Under the pieces are notes generated by a model, which was given only the letters and a program-made list of their open reading frames with translations, was not told the origin of the DNA and did not search any database. From assembly GCA_023666145.1 (NCBI GenBank), contig JAMPCO010000009.1, positions 1 to 43,549 of the forward strand: a stretch of DNA of 43,549 nt, read 5' to 3'. Source of the stretch: Prevotella sp. (GTDB taxonomy: Bacteria; Bacillota; Clostridia; Christensenellales; UBA1242). Both the position numbers and the translations under genes were made by a program. Positions within the stretch are counted from its first letter, which is position 1, and each line of letters starts with the position of its first letter. Positions 1-8,206 of the stretch are shown piece after piece.

Positions 1-986
1 TGGTTGGGACTTGGCGCACCGAATGTTTTTTCTACCCGTTCGTGGTGTTGGCGGTACTACTTTTGCTGGGGAAAAATCGTCTGAAACGCGCTTTGGCATT
101 GGCCACCGCGGGTATTACACTGATTGGAATTTTGGGCATTAACTTTATTAACAATCAACGTATTGGAAATCATAACTATACGCTTACCAGCACACTCCTA
201 CCAGTTTGTACTATTTTACGAGAAAGCGATGATTTGGACGAAACAACCTTGGCCACGCTTGACAAAGTCATCAATGTTGAAGTGATAAAAACAACAACAA
301 CATTTAAGAACAATTATCCTTGGTATAAGACTAACGGTGTCATCCGTAATTATACAGAAGCCGAATATACTGCTTACCTGGGTGCAGTCGCTCAAATCAT
401 TTGCCAACACCCACAGATCGCCATGGACGCATGGCTTATCAATTTTCAAAAAAACCCTTCCTTTAGTAAGAACACTAAAAAAATTAAATCAATTTTTTCA
501 TATACAATCGACTCTTTTATAAATACGCAAAATACACACTACTATTGGTTTAACAACGAAGAATTTCCTTACATCAATAACAGTTATTTTTACGAACCAA
601 TCAATTGCAACTTACGCAATGATTTTCTAACATGGATCATGTGCATCGAATTGAATGAAAACTCCACTGGAGAATTTTCCTACTATACAACACCACACCA
701 TAATTTGTTTTACAGTCTGAAAATTCCCGTCGTCTTGTATTTGCTGGGAATTTTAATTACGATTCTGTGCCGTCGTTGGTTTGTTTTAATCCCGTGCGCC
801 GCCATGCTTTGCCATTTTGTGATTACCTTTTGCACCGCGCCGACTAATTTACATTTTTATTATCAATCAATTCACCTTTTCATGTGCGTGTTTGGTATTG
901 CCATGATTACGTATGGTATCACCCATTTGATTGGCAAATTTCGTAAAAAGAATCAAACAACCTTACCTTCCAAGGAGCGTGCTTAA
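1..986 (+). CDS. Partial polytopic membrane protein, 3' end only
   Basis: The reading frame is open from the first bases, reading ...VGTWRTECFFYPFVV before the first possible GTG at 42, so the true start lies outside the window. The visible part has hydrophobic segments at the left edge, a polar, probably extracellular loop of about 180 residues rich in Asn, Tyr and Thr, and two or three hydrophobic helices near the end, followed by a basic tail (KFRKKN). A WRTE-type motif after a membrane segment, followed by more helices and a large outer loop, resembles lipid-linked-sugar glycosyltransferases and related uncharacterised membrane proteins, but no catalytic motif is visible here. The function is not recognised. 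It ends 13 bp before the 3' end of tRNA-Trp, which lies on the opposite strand. Confidence 0.7.
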   Translation, partial: VGTWRTECFFYPFVVLAVLLLLGKNRLKRALALATAGITLIGILGINFINNQRIGNHNYTLTSTLLPVCTILRESDDLDETTLATLDKVINVEVIKTTTTFKNNYPWYKTNGVIRNYTEAEYTAYLGAVAQIICQHPQIAMDAWLINFQKNPSFSKNTKKIKSIFSYTIDSFINTQNTHYYWFNNEEFPYINNSYFYEPINCNLRNDFLTWIMCIELNENSTGEFSYYTTPHHNLFYSLKIPVVLYLLGILITILCRRWFVLIPCAAMLCHFVITFCTAPTNLHFYYQSIHLFMCVFGIAMITYGITHLIGKFRKKNQTTLPSKERA

Positions 987-999
987 AGCGCTGATCATT

Positions 1000-1073
1000 T
1001 GGCAGGGGGTAAAGGAATTGAACCCTTATGAGCGGTTTTGGAGACCGCCATTCTACCATTAAATTAACCCCCT
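1000..1073 (-). tRNA. tRNA-Trp (anticodon CCA)
   Basis: Read on the minus strand, the cloverleaf is complete. The acceptor stem is AGGGGGT/ACCCCCT (1067-1073 with 1004-1010). The anticodon stem GCGGT/ACCGC encloses the loop CTCCAAA, with anticodon CCA at 1039-1041. The T-arm is AAGGG-TTCAATT-CCTTT. The discriminator is G at 1003 and the terminal CCA is encoded (1000-1002). It decodes UGG, which fits the use of TGA as a stop in this window. Its own promoter lies at 1086-1114. Confidence 0.95.
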
Positions 1074-1085
1074 ACGGTCAATATT

Positions 1086-1114
1086 ATCATAACTAATATT
1101 TTATCATCTGTCAA
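1086..1114 (-). promoter_or_regulatory. Promoter of tRNA-Trp
   Basis: The minus strand has TTGACA (1109-1114), a 17-bp spacer, then TATGAT (1086-1091). The tRNA 5' end follows 12 bp later. This is a near-perfect housekeeping sigma promoter. Confidence 0.85.
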
Positions 1115-1127
1115 ATTATGAATTTGG

Positions 1128-2114
1128 TTAAACCAATTTTAGCCATAATTGGTTCAAAATTTTCCAGCCAGATTCGGTCACGATGATGTGCGTTGGCGTT
1201 TCCTTAATCAAGCCGCGTTCCAACAGCAATTTGATTTCCGCGTCCTTGTCGCGTAATAAAGACTTGGCGACACCACTCCGTAAGCGTAGCCCCAACATGA
1301 TTTGTTCATCGTGCGCAGTTTCGGCTGTCCGTTCCAACGGCGGTTCACGATGATAATGTAAAATGTCGTTGCTGTTGCAAAAGCGTTGATTGTTAATGAA
1401 AGAATGGGCGCCTGCCCCAAAACCAATATAATCGCCTCCTGTCCAATAAACCATATTGTGTTGTGATGCGTAGCCTTCCCGTGCGTAGTTACTAACTTCG
1501 TAATGTTGGAATGTCGACGGCAAATTGACCGCTTCATCGGTTTCCAAAACGCAATGGTCATCTTTCATTAATGAATAAATGGAAATGTGTTGCACCATGC
1601 CCAAGACGTTCGCAGGCGGCGTCACAAAGCGATGATTGGGAATATCCTTGATTAAGTCGATCGACACGTTATCGAAATAATCGTGTGCCGTTTGAATGGC
1701 TGTCAATGCCTGTTTAACGTCATGTAAGCGCCCTAAATCGCGTAAAGTGCCCGCATCGAAAGATTGTACCCCAAGGCTGAGGCGGTTAATGCCCAAGTGG
1801 CGGTAAGCCGCACAACGCGCGCGAGTCAAGGAATTGGGATTGGCTTCCAACGTAATTTCGCCCTGACACGGTGGCAAGCAATCCAGCAACCCAGCCAATT
1901 GTTTGGGTGTCAATAAACTGGGCGTACCACCACCAAAATAGATGGTTTTGATTTGATAACCACGGAAATCGAACGCGCGGATTTCCGCCAACAAACGGCG
2001 CAGATACGCCGCAATTTTGGCGGTGTCCGTACAGGAAACAAAATCACAATAACCGCACCGTTTTTCGCAAAACGGAAAATGGATGTAAACCGATAGCGGT
2101 TGTAACGCTTTCAT
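1128..2114 (-). CDS. hemW: Radical SAM haem chaperone HemW-like protein
   Basis: This 328-residue protein belongs to the HemN/HemW family. The radical-SAM cluster motif CxxxCxxC (C16, C20, C23 in FCEKRCGYCDF) lies near the N-terminus. It is followed by the SAM-binding GGGTPS motif and the YIGFGAGAHSF signature. Many genes annotated as oxygen-independent coproporphyrinogen oxidase in this context are HemW, a haem-trafficking protein, so I use that name. It is shorter than the usual ~375 residues. The ATG at 2114 overlaps the TGA of lepA by one base (TGATG), indicating translational coupling; a TTG one codon upstream is less likely. The lepA-hemW order is typical of Bacillota. Confidence 0.85.
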   Translation of the reverse strand: MKALQPLSVYIHFPFCEKRCGYCDFVSCTDTAKIAAYLRRLLAEIRAFDFRGYQIKTIYFGGGTPSLLTPKQLAGLLDCLPPCQGEITLEANPNSLTRARCAAYRHLGINRLSLGVQSFDAGTLRDLGRLHDVKQALTAIQTAHDYFDNVSIDLIKDIPNHRFVTPPANVLGMVQHISIYSLMKDDHCVLETDEAVNLPSTFQHYEVSNYAREGYASQHNMVYWTGGDYIGFGAGAHSFINNQRFCNSNDILHYHREPPLERTAETAHDEQIMLGLRLRSGVAKSLLRDKDAEIKLLLERGLIKETPTHIIVTESGWKILNQLWLKLV

Positions 2115-3895
2115 CAAATTTTCAAAATCTCCACAAAGGCTTCGCTGGGAATCTCGACATTCCCTAACATCCGCATTTTTTTCTTACCTGCTTTCTGCTT
2201 TTCCAACAATTTCATTTTGCGCGTAATGTCACCACCGTAACATTTTGCTAACACATCTTTGCGCAAGGCTTTGACGGTTTCACGCGCAATGATCTTACCA
2301 CCAATCGCGGCTTGAATCGGTACTTCAAACATTTGCCGCGGAATGATGTCTTTCAAACGCTCGGCCAAGGCTTTCCCTTTGGTGTACGCCACGGATTCAT
2401 GCACAATCAAAGACAGCGCGTCACAAACTTTGCCGTTCAATAAAATGTCCATTTTGACCAAGTCCGCACGTTGGTAACCGGCCGCTTCGTAATCCAAACT
2501 GGCGTAACCGTGACTGCAACTTTTCATACGGTCGAAAAAATCGTAAACAATTTCGTTCAAAGGAATCGTGAAATTCAGCAATGTACGGTTGTTGTCCAAA
2601 TGTTGCATATCCACAAAAACGCCCCGTTTGTTGGTCGCCAAGTCCATTAACGCACCGATATAATCGGGCGGCGTCCACATTTTTAATGCCACAATCGGTT
2701 CTTCGTAATAATCAATTTCCGCCGCCTTGGGTAAGTTACTGGGGTTAGCAATGTTTAACGTCCGTCCGTCGTTCGTATGCACAATGTAATTAACACTGGG
2801 CGCGGTGGTAATGATTTCCAAATTAAATTCGCGTTCCAAGCGTTCGGTAATGATTTCCATGTGCAGCAATCCCAAAAAGCCGACACGGAAGCCGAACCCC
2901 AAAGCCGTGCTGGTTTCTTTGGAAAATTCCAAACTGGCGTCGTTTAATTTCAGTTTTTCCAGCGCGTCTTTCAATTCGCCGTACTTATCGCCCGCCACGG
3001 GGTAAATTCCCGTAAACACCACGGGCAAAACTTCATGATAACCTGGTAACGGCATACATGGTTGTGCCGCCGCGGTGATCGTGTCGCCAATTTTAATTTC
3101 GCTGACCGTTTTGATACTGGCGCACAAATATCCCACATCGCCCGCACTTAACCGTGCGCATGGCGTTTGTTTCGGGGTAAAGAAGCCGACTTCGGTCACT
3201 TCAAATTCCTTGTTCGCCGCCAACATTTTAATTTTGTCACCAACTTGCACTTGCCCATCAAATAAACGTACCAAACACACCGCCCCCAAAAAATTGTTGT
3301 AGTAACAATCAAACAAGAGCGCTTTTAACGGTAAATTGGCATCCCCCGTGGGCGCAGGCAATAACTCAATCACTTGTTCCAAAACTTCATCAATGTTCGT
3401 GCCGTTTTTGGCGGAAATGGCGGGCGCCAAACCCGCAGGGATGCCAATCACTTGTTCGATTTCGGCACGCACGCGTTCCACATCGGCGGCGGGCAAATCA
3501 ATCTTGTTAATCACGGGCAAAATTTCCAAGTTATTGTCAATCGCCAAATAAGCGTTGGACAGCGTTTGGGCTTCCACGCCTTGGGTGGCGTCCACGATTA
3601 AAATTGCCCCTTCACACGCCGCCAACGAACGCGAAACTTCGTACGTGAAATCGACGTGCCCCGGAGTGTCAATTAGATTCAAAACATATTCGTCGCCGTG
3701 GTATTGGTAAGTCATGCGCGTCGGTGTCAATTTAATCGTGATACCCCGTTCGCGCTCCAAATCCATGCTGTCCAATAATTGGGCGGCCATGTCGCGTTTG
3801 GCCACCGTGTTGGTAATTTCCAACAAACGATCCGCCAACGTCGATTTACCGTGGTCAATGTGCGCAACAATACAAAAATTGCGAATCCGCTTCAC
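2114..3895 (-). CDS. lepA: Elongation factor 4 (LepA), ribosome-associated GTPase
   Basis: This 593-residue translational GTPase is full length. G1 is AHIDHGKST at residues 11-19, G3 is DTPGH, and G4 is NKID. The LepA-specific C-terminal domain is present, ending [15 protein letters not shown]. The start codon is GTG at 3895. There is no Shine-Dalgarno site, but a -10 hexamer (TAAGAT, 3902-3907) sits just 6 bp upstream, so the message is probably leaderless when made from this promoter. Co-transcription from yqzL is also possible. hemW follows with a one-base overlap. LepA acts on stalled or assembling ribosomes. Confidence 0.95.
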   Translation of the reverse strand: MKRIRNFCIVAHIDHGKSTLADRLLEITNTVAKRDMAAQLLDSMDLERERGITIKLTPTRMTYQYHGDEYVLNLIDTPGHVDFTYEVSRSLAACEGAILIVDATQGVEAQTLSNAYLAIDNNLEILPVINKIDLPAADVERVRAEIEQVIGIPAGLAPAISAKNGTNIDEVLEQVIELLPAPTGDANLPLKALLFDCYYNNFLGAVCLVRLFDGQVQVGDKIKMLAANKEFEVTEVGFFTPKQTPCARLSAGDVGYLCASIKTVSEIKIGDTITAAAQPCMPLPGYHEVLPVVFTGIYPVAGDKYGELKDALEKLKLNDASLEFSKETSTALGFGFRVGFLGLLHMEIITERLEREFNLEIITTAPSVNYIVHTNDGRTLNIANPSNLPKAAEIDYYEEPIVALKMWTPPDYIGALMDLATNKRGVFVDMQHLDNNRTLLNFTIPLNEIVYDFFDRMKSCSHGYASLDYEAAGYQRADLVKMDILLNGKVCDALSLIVHESVAYTKGKALAERLKDIIPRQMFEVPIQAAIGGKIIARETVKALRKDVLAKCYGGDITRKMKLLEKQKAGKKKMRMLGNVEIPSEAFVEILKI

Positions 3896-3901
3896 ACATA
3901 C

Positions 3902-3930
3902 ATCTTAGCGTTTTTTTTCGTCCAGTGCAA
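3902..3930 (-). promoter_or_regulatory. Leaderless-type promoter of lepA
   Basis: The elements are TTGCAC (3925-3930), a 17-bp spacer and TAAGAT (3902-3907), then 6 bp to the GTG start. The -10 overlaps the stop codon of yqzL, so the promoter is embedded in that small gene. Confidence 0.65.
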
Positions 3931-4000
3931 TGTAAAGATTGTAATACCCAATTTCCCCCGTTGCGGTAAATAATTGCCAAAGCATATCTTTCAGTTCCAT
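3905..4000 (-). CDS. yqzL: YqzL-like microprotein, 31 residues
   Basis: A 31-codon frame starts at ATG 4000 and ends with TAA at 3905-3907. The pattern WQLFTATGEIGYYNLYIAL matches the compact core of the Bacillota YqzL family (W-x-x-F-x-x-T-G-x-x-x-x-Y-L). Members of this family typically lie beside recO in the era-recO region, and recO starts here 32 bp away on the other strand. No function is established for the family. There is no clear Shine-Dalgarno site; an AT-rich -10-like stretch lies immediately upstream of the ATG. The assignment rests on motif and context, not on a database match. Confidence 0.7.
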   Translation of the reverse strand: MELKDMLWQLFTATGEIGYYNLYIALDEKKR

Positions 4001-4031
4001 AATCTTATTATTTACGTTAAACTGGGGTTGT

Positions 4032-4595
4032 ATGCGTGAAACATTTGTCGAACTGGGTTTGGTGGTGAAAGTCGTCCGCAGCGGGGATTACGATGCGCGG
4101 CTGGCGGTGTTTACGGCGGCGGGCTTGCAATGGCGCACCGTGAAAGGTGTTTACCGCCCCAAAGCCAAATTTGCCGCCGCCAGTGGTTTGTTTACCGTCG
4201 CGGAATTTACCACCGCGGGGCAAGCCGTGATGGGCATCAACGTGCTGGTTTCGCCCTTTACTTTGGCACAAGACCTGCACCGTTATTATTTGGCGTGCAG
4301 TATGGCCGACGCCTTGTTGCATTTGGAATTTGTGGAGCAAGCCCCCCAAGCCTTGGTGGCGGCGATCAACGCCATCACCGCATTGGCGGAAACCGAACAA
4401 AGTTGTTACCTGATTTTCTTGGATTTTTACCGTCAAATTTTGGCCATCCTGGGCTACCAAATTGATTTGGCTTTTGACCGTGACCATTTAACGCACAGCA
4501 CCGCCCAAAAATTGGTGCAACATGTCATGGACGCTTACCGCCTGCACGTGGATTACACGATCCAATTTTGCGAAAACTTGTTGGCGGACGCTTAA
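4032..4595 (+). CDS. recO: RecO-like DNA repair protein, short form
   Basis: This 187-residue protein has the RecO N-terminal OB-fold pattern: a GLVVKVVRSGDYDARLAVFTAAG strand set followed by KGVYRPKAKFAA. A helical C-terminal half follows. Typical RecO proteins have about 240-250 residues and often a C-terminal zinc cluster. Here the C-terminus is shortened and no CxxC pair is seen. RecO loads RecA with RecR onto SSB-coated single-stranded DNA. A -10-like TAAACT (4018-4023) is 8 bp from the ATG, with a poor -35. The gene converges on galU and both stops share TTAA at 4592-4595. Confidence 0.8.
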   Translation: MRETFVELGLVVKVVRSGDYDARLAVFTAAGLQWRTVKGVYRPKAKFAAASGLFTVAEFTTAGQAVMGINVLVSPFTLAQDLHRYYLACSMADALLHLEFVEQAPQALVAAINAITALAETEQSCYLIFLDFYRQILAILGYQIDLAFDRDHLTHSTAQKLVQHVMDAYRLHVDYTIQFCENLLADA

Positions 4596-5353
4596 TTATT
4601 TTTGGTCATCACGTATTTGAACGCTTGGAAAAAACCTTGCTTGTTGCCCGTGTCAAACCGTTTGGCTTGGGTGGTCACAATGTTTTTGACGGGGATTTGG
4701 TTTAACGCCGCCACGATATCGTTGCCCAACGTTCGGCAAAAACCCGCGGGCAATAAATACCGTCCCACCGCCACCAAATTATTGGTCGGTCGGGTGGGCT
4801 TTTCAATGATTTGCCCCGCGGCATTGATGATCCCGTAACGATGGGCGTCCGCCCACGGCACCGCCGCCGCAATAATCACGGGATTGCCCGTTTGTTCGTA
4901 CGCCGTCAACATTTCCGTGGTCGGGTTACCGTCAAAAAACACATCGTCGCAATACGCCAAAATGAACGGTTCGTCGCCCACAAAACTGCGCGCGTGTTGG
5001 ACACAATCGGCAACCCCTTGTGGTAACGGCACGCGGCGAAAATACAAATTCATGTTTTGAAAAAAATTGGTGGGCTTGTTCACCACGGTGGCGTCGGGGG
5101 TTTCCGCGGCACGTCGTGCCAAAAAATCATCGACCTCGTAATTTTTATCCAAATAATTGATTAAACTTTCGCGCCCACGCCCAAGCAACAACAACACATC
5201 GGTAATCCCCGCGGCTTGCAATTCTTGCAAAATGTAATGAATCACGGGTTTGTCGCCCAACGGCAACATTTCTTTGGGCACCGCTTTGGTAATCGGCAAA
5301 AAGCGGGTGGCATAGCCCCCCGCGGTAATCACGGCTTTGGTAATGCTGGCCAT
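4592..5353 (-). CDS. galU: UTP-glucose-1-phosphate uridylyltransferase (GalU-like)
   Basis: This 253-residue nucleotidyltransferase carries the GalU signature: ITAGGYATRFLPITKAVPKEMLPLGDKPVI with the nucleotide-binding loop and metal/Lys positions, then GRGRESL. The C-terminal FDTGNKQGF corresponds to the GalU DTG-K motif. It makes UDP-glucose for cell-surface polysaccharide or glycolipid. It is about 40 residues shorter than common GalU. I chose ATG 5353 because homology begins there; an upstream ATG at 5380 lies inside the terminator hairpin of the preceding gene. There is no Shine-Dalgarno site. A TATATA sits 5 bp before the ATG, but no convincing -35 is visible. Confidence 0.85.
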   Translation of the reverse strand: MASITKAVITAGGYATRFLPITKAVPKEMLPLGDKPVIHYILQELQAAGITDVLLLLGRGRESLINYLDKNYEVDDFLARRAAETPDATVVNKPTNFFQNMNLYFRRVPLPQGVADCVQHARSFVGDEPFILAYCDDVFFDGNPTTEMLTAYEQTGNPVIIAAAVPWADAHRYGIINAAGQIIEKPTRPTNNLVAVGRYLLPAGFCRTLGNDIVAALNQIPVKNIVTTQAKRFDTGNKQGFFQAFKYVMTKNN

Positions 5354-5371
5354 GCCGTTATATATGCAAAC

Positions 5372-5400
5372 AAAAAACACGGCGTGCGCCGTGTTCTTTG
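5372..5400 (-). terminator. Rho-independent terminator of the pilin-like gene
   Basis: On the minus strand, ACACGGC and GCCGTGT pair around a short GC loop and run into a T-rich tail (TTTTTTG). It lies between the stop of the pilin-like gene and the start of galU. Confidence 0.75.
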
Positions 5401-5413
5401 TTTATGGAACGGT

Positions 5414-5722
5414 TTATTTAATTGCACCAGAAATTGCGCTAGTAATTGTCGGTACTAACGCAATCAAGGCAATCAACACGATCACACCGATAATCGCATA
5501 AATCAATTGCGCTTTGGCATTTTTACGTTTATCCTCCGTATCCGCGGTAAAGAATTTGTAAGCGATGAAAACCGCCAACAAAACCACAGCCGCCGTCAAA
5601 ATTCCCAACGCCACACTGACAATCGAGTTGATATTGCTGATAATGGAACTTAAACTATTTGTTATTGAGTCATTACTGCCCACTGTTGCTGCTGCATCGT
5701 CTAAGTCTAATGGATGTATCAT
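5414..5722 (-). CDS. Stand-alone pilin-like small membrane protein (TrbC/VirB2 or Mbov_0395 type)
   Basis: This 102-residue protein has a polar N-terminal segment, a first hydrophobic helix (about 34-57), a short charged loop (TADTEDKRKNAKAQ, about 59-72), a second hydrophobic helix (about 72-91) and a short tail ending SAISGAIK. This two-helix layout with an acidic-then-basic turn is the hallmark of type IV secretion pilins, especially the Mbov_0395-type pilin-like proteins of conjugative elements in Bacillota and Mollicutes. No VirB4, coupling protein or relaxase is present in the window. The gene has its own promoter (5763-5791), a good Shine-Dalgarno site (AAGGAG) and its own terminator, so it is monocistronic. 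The family call is by topology and motif only. Confidence 0.6.
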   Translation of the reverse strand: MIHPLDLDDAAATVGSNDSITNSLSSIISNINSIVSVALGILTAAVVLLAVFIAYKFFTADTEDKRKNAKAQLIYAIIGVIVLIALIALVPTITSAISGAIK

Positions 5723-5762
5723 TTTTATTTTTTCTCCTTTTTTTTATTTTGTAACTATTGGC

Positions 5763-5791
5763 AGTTTAATATACCATAATTACCCTGTCAA
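5763..5791 (-). promoter_or_regulatory. Promoter of the pilin-like gene
   Basis: The elements are TTGACA (5786-5791), a 17-bp spacer and TAAACT (5763-5768). A leader of about 35 nt with an AAGGAG ribosome site follows. The strong -35 and full leader contrast with the leaderless layout of neighbouring genes. Confidence 0.75.
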
Positions 5792-5811
5792 ACGATTTTT
5801 CGCACTTTTTT

Positions 5812-7437
5812 TTAGGCGGTTTTGAATTTCACATAATAAACTTGGCCGTCGGCGTTCGCGACACGCAGACCGGCGGTATCATGCACAAAAATCATGTGGT
5901 CACCCGTTTCCCCGTACGGGTGGTACAAAACCGCCATTGGCAAGGTTGGTTGGTCGGTGGTATCGTTCACCGCGGTGGTGGTATCCTCTTCGTCCGTGGT
6001 GTCATCCGTGGTCGTGCCGCCACCCAAGGCAATGGGGGTCGCCGTACCGTTTGCGGTCACCTTTTCCACCGTTGTGTCGATTTGCACATAAGCCGTATTG
6101 TCAATCACCGCCAAAACATCATCAATGGATAAGCCCAAATTTTTGCTGGCATCTTGGTCAATCACGTTATCGTTAATGACATAATGCCACAGAGTGCCAT
6201 TGATGGTACAAAAGCCGTTGGCGTAAATTTCAATTTCGTCGTCTTCTTGCAATCCCCAACCGTCGTCGGTCTGGGCGGAATCAAAACGATAATCCGTCAT
6301 GGTTTGGTTGGTCATCACGTACAAACGCGGTAATTTTGTGGTGACCGTGCTGTTTTTTACCACGGTGGAATACACGAATTGGGCATCACCATTTTGCAAC
6401 GGCGTGACCGCCAACGGCGTAAAGGTCGTGCCTTCTTCGCTGGTGCCATTGCTGGCAATCCGGGTTGGTTCGCCATCGTTAATCGGACAATACCATAATT
6501 CATTACCATAAATGCTCGTGTAATCGGTGTCGTGTTCTTTCGTGTAATAAACGTAGCCCATCACGCCGCCGTAAACTTTATCCAAAGTTTCGTTTGGGTG
6601 ATTTTTGGTACGGTATTGGGTCGCGTTGGGCAAAACGACATTACCGACATCACTGTCCAGCACCGTCACTTTTTTGGTTTTGACGTTGATTTTTTTGACG
6701 CTGGTCGTGCTATCCACGGTTTCGTAGATTAACAAATAAATGTTATCGGTCGCATTCGCCCACACGGTAAAATTATCGGTCGTCAAGTCATTACTTTCGG
6801 ACGTGTAAATAAGAGTATGGTTTTTGCCGTCCAAATCGACGCGGTAAAAATCAAGATAATCGGATAACAAATTACCGCGGTTATCGTAACGGTTATGCGG
6901 CGAAGTGTAGATCAAATACTTGCCAAACACCCACAGGGCGGTTTTTTCGTGACCCGCGATTTTCGGCACCACGGCTTCAATCCCGTTGCCTTTTTTACCA
7001 ATATTGTCCCAATCGTTCACGCCCACCACATTGGTGTTGTAACCTTCGTCACCTTCTGCCAAAGTGATTTTTTCGCCCGCATCATTGGTGGACGTATTAT
7101 CATATTCATAAGTAACGACAGGCTGACCATTTGCGATTTTCACGCGGTAAATGCCAGTGTCGGGCATTTTGCCGTCCGCATAATATTCGTTGTCGCCGTA
7201 GGCAATCGACGAAGTGGCAATGCTGTCACCAACAAAATACAAATAATTATCTACCATGACCGACGATGTACCATTGCCCGACACGTATTCCGCCGCGGGA
7301 ACCGTGGTAATACCCGAGCGAAATTTAGGTTGCGCATTGGCAACGATTGCCCAAATAATGCCACCCGCGGCGACCACCGCCACCAAGATGATTAAAACGA
7401 CTTTCTTCGTCAAAAACTGACCCACTTTTTTTGCCAT
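5812..7437 (-). CDS. Membrane-anchored extracellular protein, probable beta-propeller
   Basis: This 541-residue protein has a short basic N-terminus (MAKKVGQFLTKK), one hydrophobic helix at about 13-33 with no cleavable lipobox, then a long outer domain. The outer part repeats short strand motifs with recurring aromatic/Gly turns, such as NYLYFVG, GKYLIYTS, TDNIYLLIYE and NGTLWHYV, spaced about 40-60 residues apart. This resembles the propeller-like DUF5050-type sensors of Clostridia. An acidic Thr/Asp linker (residues ~470-495) precedes the last blade-like segment. No enzyme motif is visible; a sensory or adhesive role would be a guess. It is transcribed alone from a promoter whose -10 is 8 bp from the ATG. 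Confidence 0.75.
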   Translation of the reverse strand: MAKKVGQFLTKKVVLIILVAVVAAGGIIWAIVANAQPKFRSGITTVPAAEYVSGNGTSSVMVDNYLYFVGDSIATSSIAYGDNEYYADGKMPDTGIYRVKIANGQPVVTYEYDNTSTNDAGEKITLAEGDEGYNTNVVGVNDWDNIGKKGNGIEAVVPKIAGHEKTALWVFGKYLIYTSPHNRYDNRGNLLSDYLDFYRVDLDGKNHTLIYTSESNDLTTDNFTVWANATDNIYLLIYETVDSTTSVKKINVKTKKVTVLDSDVGNVVLPNATQYRTKNHPNETLDKVYGGVMGYVYYTKEHDTDYTSIYGNELWYCPINDGEPTRIASNGTSEEGTTFTPLAVTPLQNGDAQFVYSTVVKNSTVTTKLPRLYVMTNQTMTDYRFDSAQTDDGWGLQEDDEIEIYANGFCTINGTLWHYVINDNVIDQDASKNLGLSIDDVLAVIDNTAYVQIDTTVEKVTANGTATPIALGGGTTTDDTTDEEDTTTAVNDTTDQPTLPMAVLYHPYGETGDHMIFVHDTAGLRVANADGQVYYVKFKTA

Positions 7438-7445
7438 AATGAATA

Positions 7446-7474
7446 ATTATACCAATTATCGCCCAGTTAAGCAA
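7446..7474 (-). promoter_or_regulatory. Leaderless-type promoter of the surface protein gene
   Basis: The elements are TTGCTT (7469-7474), a 17-bp spacer and TATAAT (7446-7451), then 8 bp to the ATG at 7437. There is no room for a Shine-Dalgarno site after the expected transcription start. Confidence 0.8.
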
Positions 7475-7551
7475 ATTTTATTTGATTTATCTAAATTCTC
7501 GCCACGATAACGCAACCAGCAATCCCAAACGACCCCAACCACATTTCCAAC

Positions 7552-7573
7552 AAAAAAAGCCCCGTGACGGAGC
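7552..7573 (-). terminator. Rho-independent terminator of tRNA-Thr
   Basis: On the minus strand, GCTCCG and CGGGGC form a stem (one G-T pair) around TCA, followed directly by seven T. It lies 15 bp after the tRNA 3' end. Confidence 0.85.
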
Positions 7574-7587
7574 AAATTTGCGGTGAT

Positions 7588-7663
<76 letters not shown>

Positions 7664-7673
7664 GCGTAACACC

Positions 7674-7702
7674 ATTATGCGTGACATCCAAGAAAAAGTC
7701 AA
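7674..7702 (-). promoter_or_regulatory. Promoter of tRNA-Thr
   Basis: The elements are TTGACT (7697-7702), a 17-bp spacer and CATAAT (7674-7679). The tRNA 5' end is 10 bp downstream. Confidence 0.8.
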
Positions 7703-7712
7703 CGACAGGATT

Positions 7713-8171
7713 TTAATTTTTGTGGTCTTTTTTTTCGGCTTTGTCCTCTTCGGCTTTGCGTTGATAATAATTTTTGTAACCTACGCGTTGGTTATCACCC
7801 GCGTCCCATTGGCGCGCACCCGTTACCAAAATACCCAAAACCAGCGCCGCCGCCAAAATAATCGCGATGATAGGCGCCACCAAGTTATCAGGAATCGCAA
7901 TGGCGGAAGTTAAACAAATTAACGCCAAAACCAATATCACCGCACCCGCGATGATGGTTAGGCGACGGGCAATCACACCTTTGCTGTGCATAAAAATGCC
8001 GTCCAACAAAAATTTCAGTCCAGCAACGCCCAACAAAATGGTCGCCGCCCAAGATAAGGTATACCAATCAAAAACATCTGTCGTAGCGGGAATTACTTTT
8101 AACAACCAAAATACCGCCACCACCAAGACCGCCAGCGGCAATAAAAGCCGCGAAAACCAACGTTTATCCAT
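7713..8171 (-). CDS. Small four-helix membrane protein of unknown function
   Basis: This 152-residue protein has four hydrophobic helices (about 8-27, 39-58, 70-90 and 97-117) and a charged C-terminal tail (DNQRVGYKNYYQRKAEEDKAEKKDHKN). It is not recognised as a named family. I chose ATG 8171 because TATAAT lies 6 bp upstream with TTGCCG 17 bp further, giving a leaderless message. An upstream TTG in frame would run through the promoter itself. It lies directly downstream of the zinc-ribbon/SPFH pair, so it may serve the same membrane process, but it also has its own promoter. Confidence 0.8.
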   Translation of the reverse strand: MDKRWFSRLLLPLAVLVVAVFWLLKVIPATTDVFDWYTLSWAATILLGVAGLKFLLDGIFMHSKGVIARRLTIIAGAVILVLALICLTSAIAIPDNLVAPIIAIILAAALVLGILVTGARQWDAGDNQRVGYKNYYQRKAEEDKAEKKDHKN

Positions 8172-8177
8172 AACAAG

Positions 8178-8206
8178 ATTATACCGCAATTATAAAAAGA
8201 CGGCAA
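8178..8206 (-). promoter_or_regulatory. Leaderless-type promoter of the four-helix membrane protein
   Basis: The elements are TTGCCG (8201-8206), a 17-bp spacer and TATAAT (8178-8183), then 6 bp to the ATG. The -35 lies inside the end of the upstream gene. Confidence 0.75.

Noticed and set aside
4017..4487. 156-codon minus-strand frame over recO
   Set aside because: It is antisense to a recognisable RecO, rich in Gln/His/Arg, and has no family resemblance.
5354..5380. Longer galU start at ATG 5380
   Set aside because: It would begin inside the upstream terminator hairpin and adds residues without homology; ATG 5353 fits the GalU N-terminus.
6895..7395. 166-codon plus-strand frame inside the surface protein gene
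   Set aside because: It is a shadow of the sense gene; Ile/Val/His-rich without domain features or a ribosome site.
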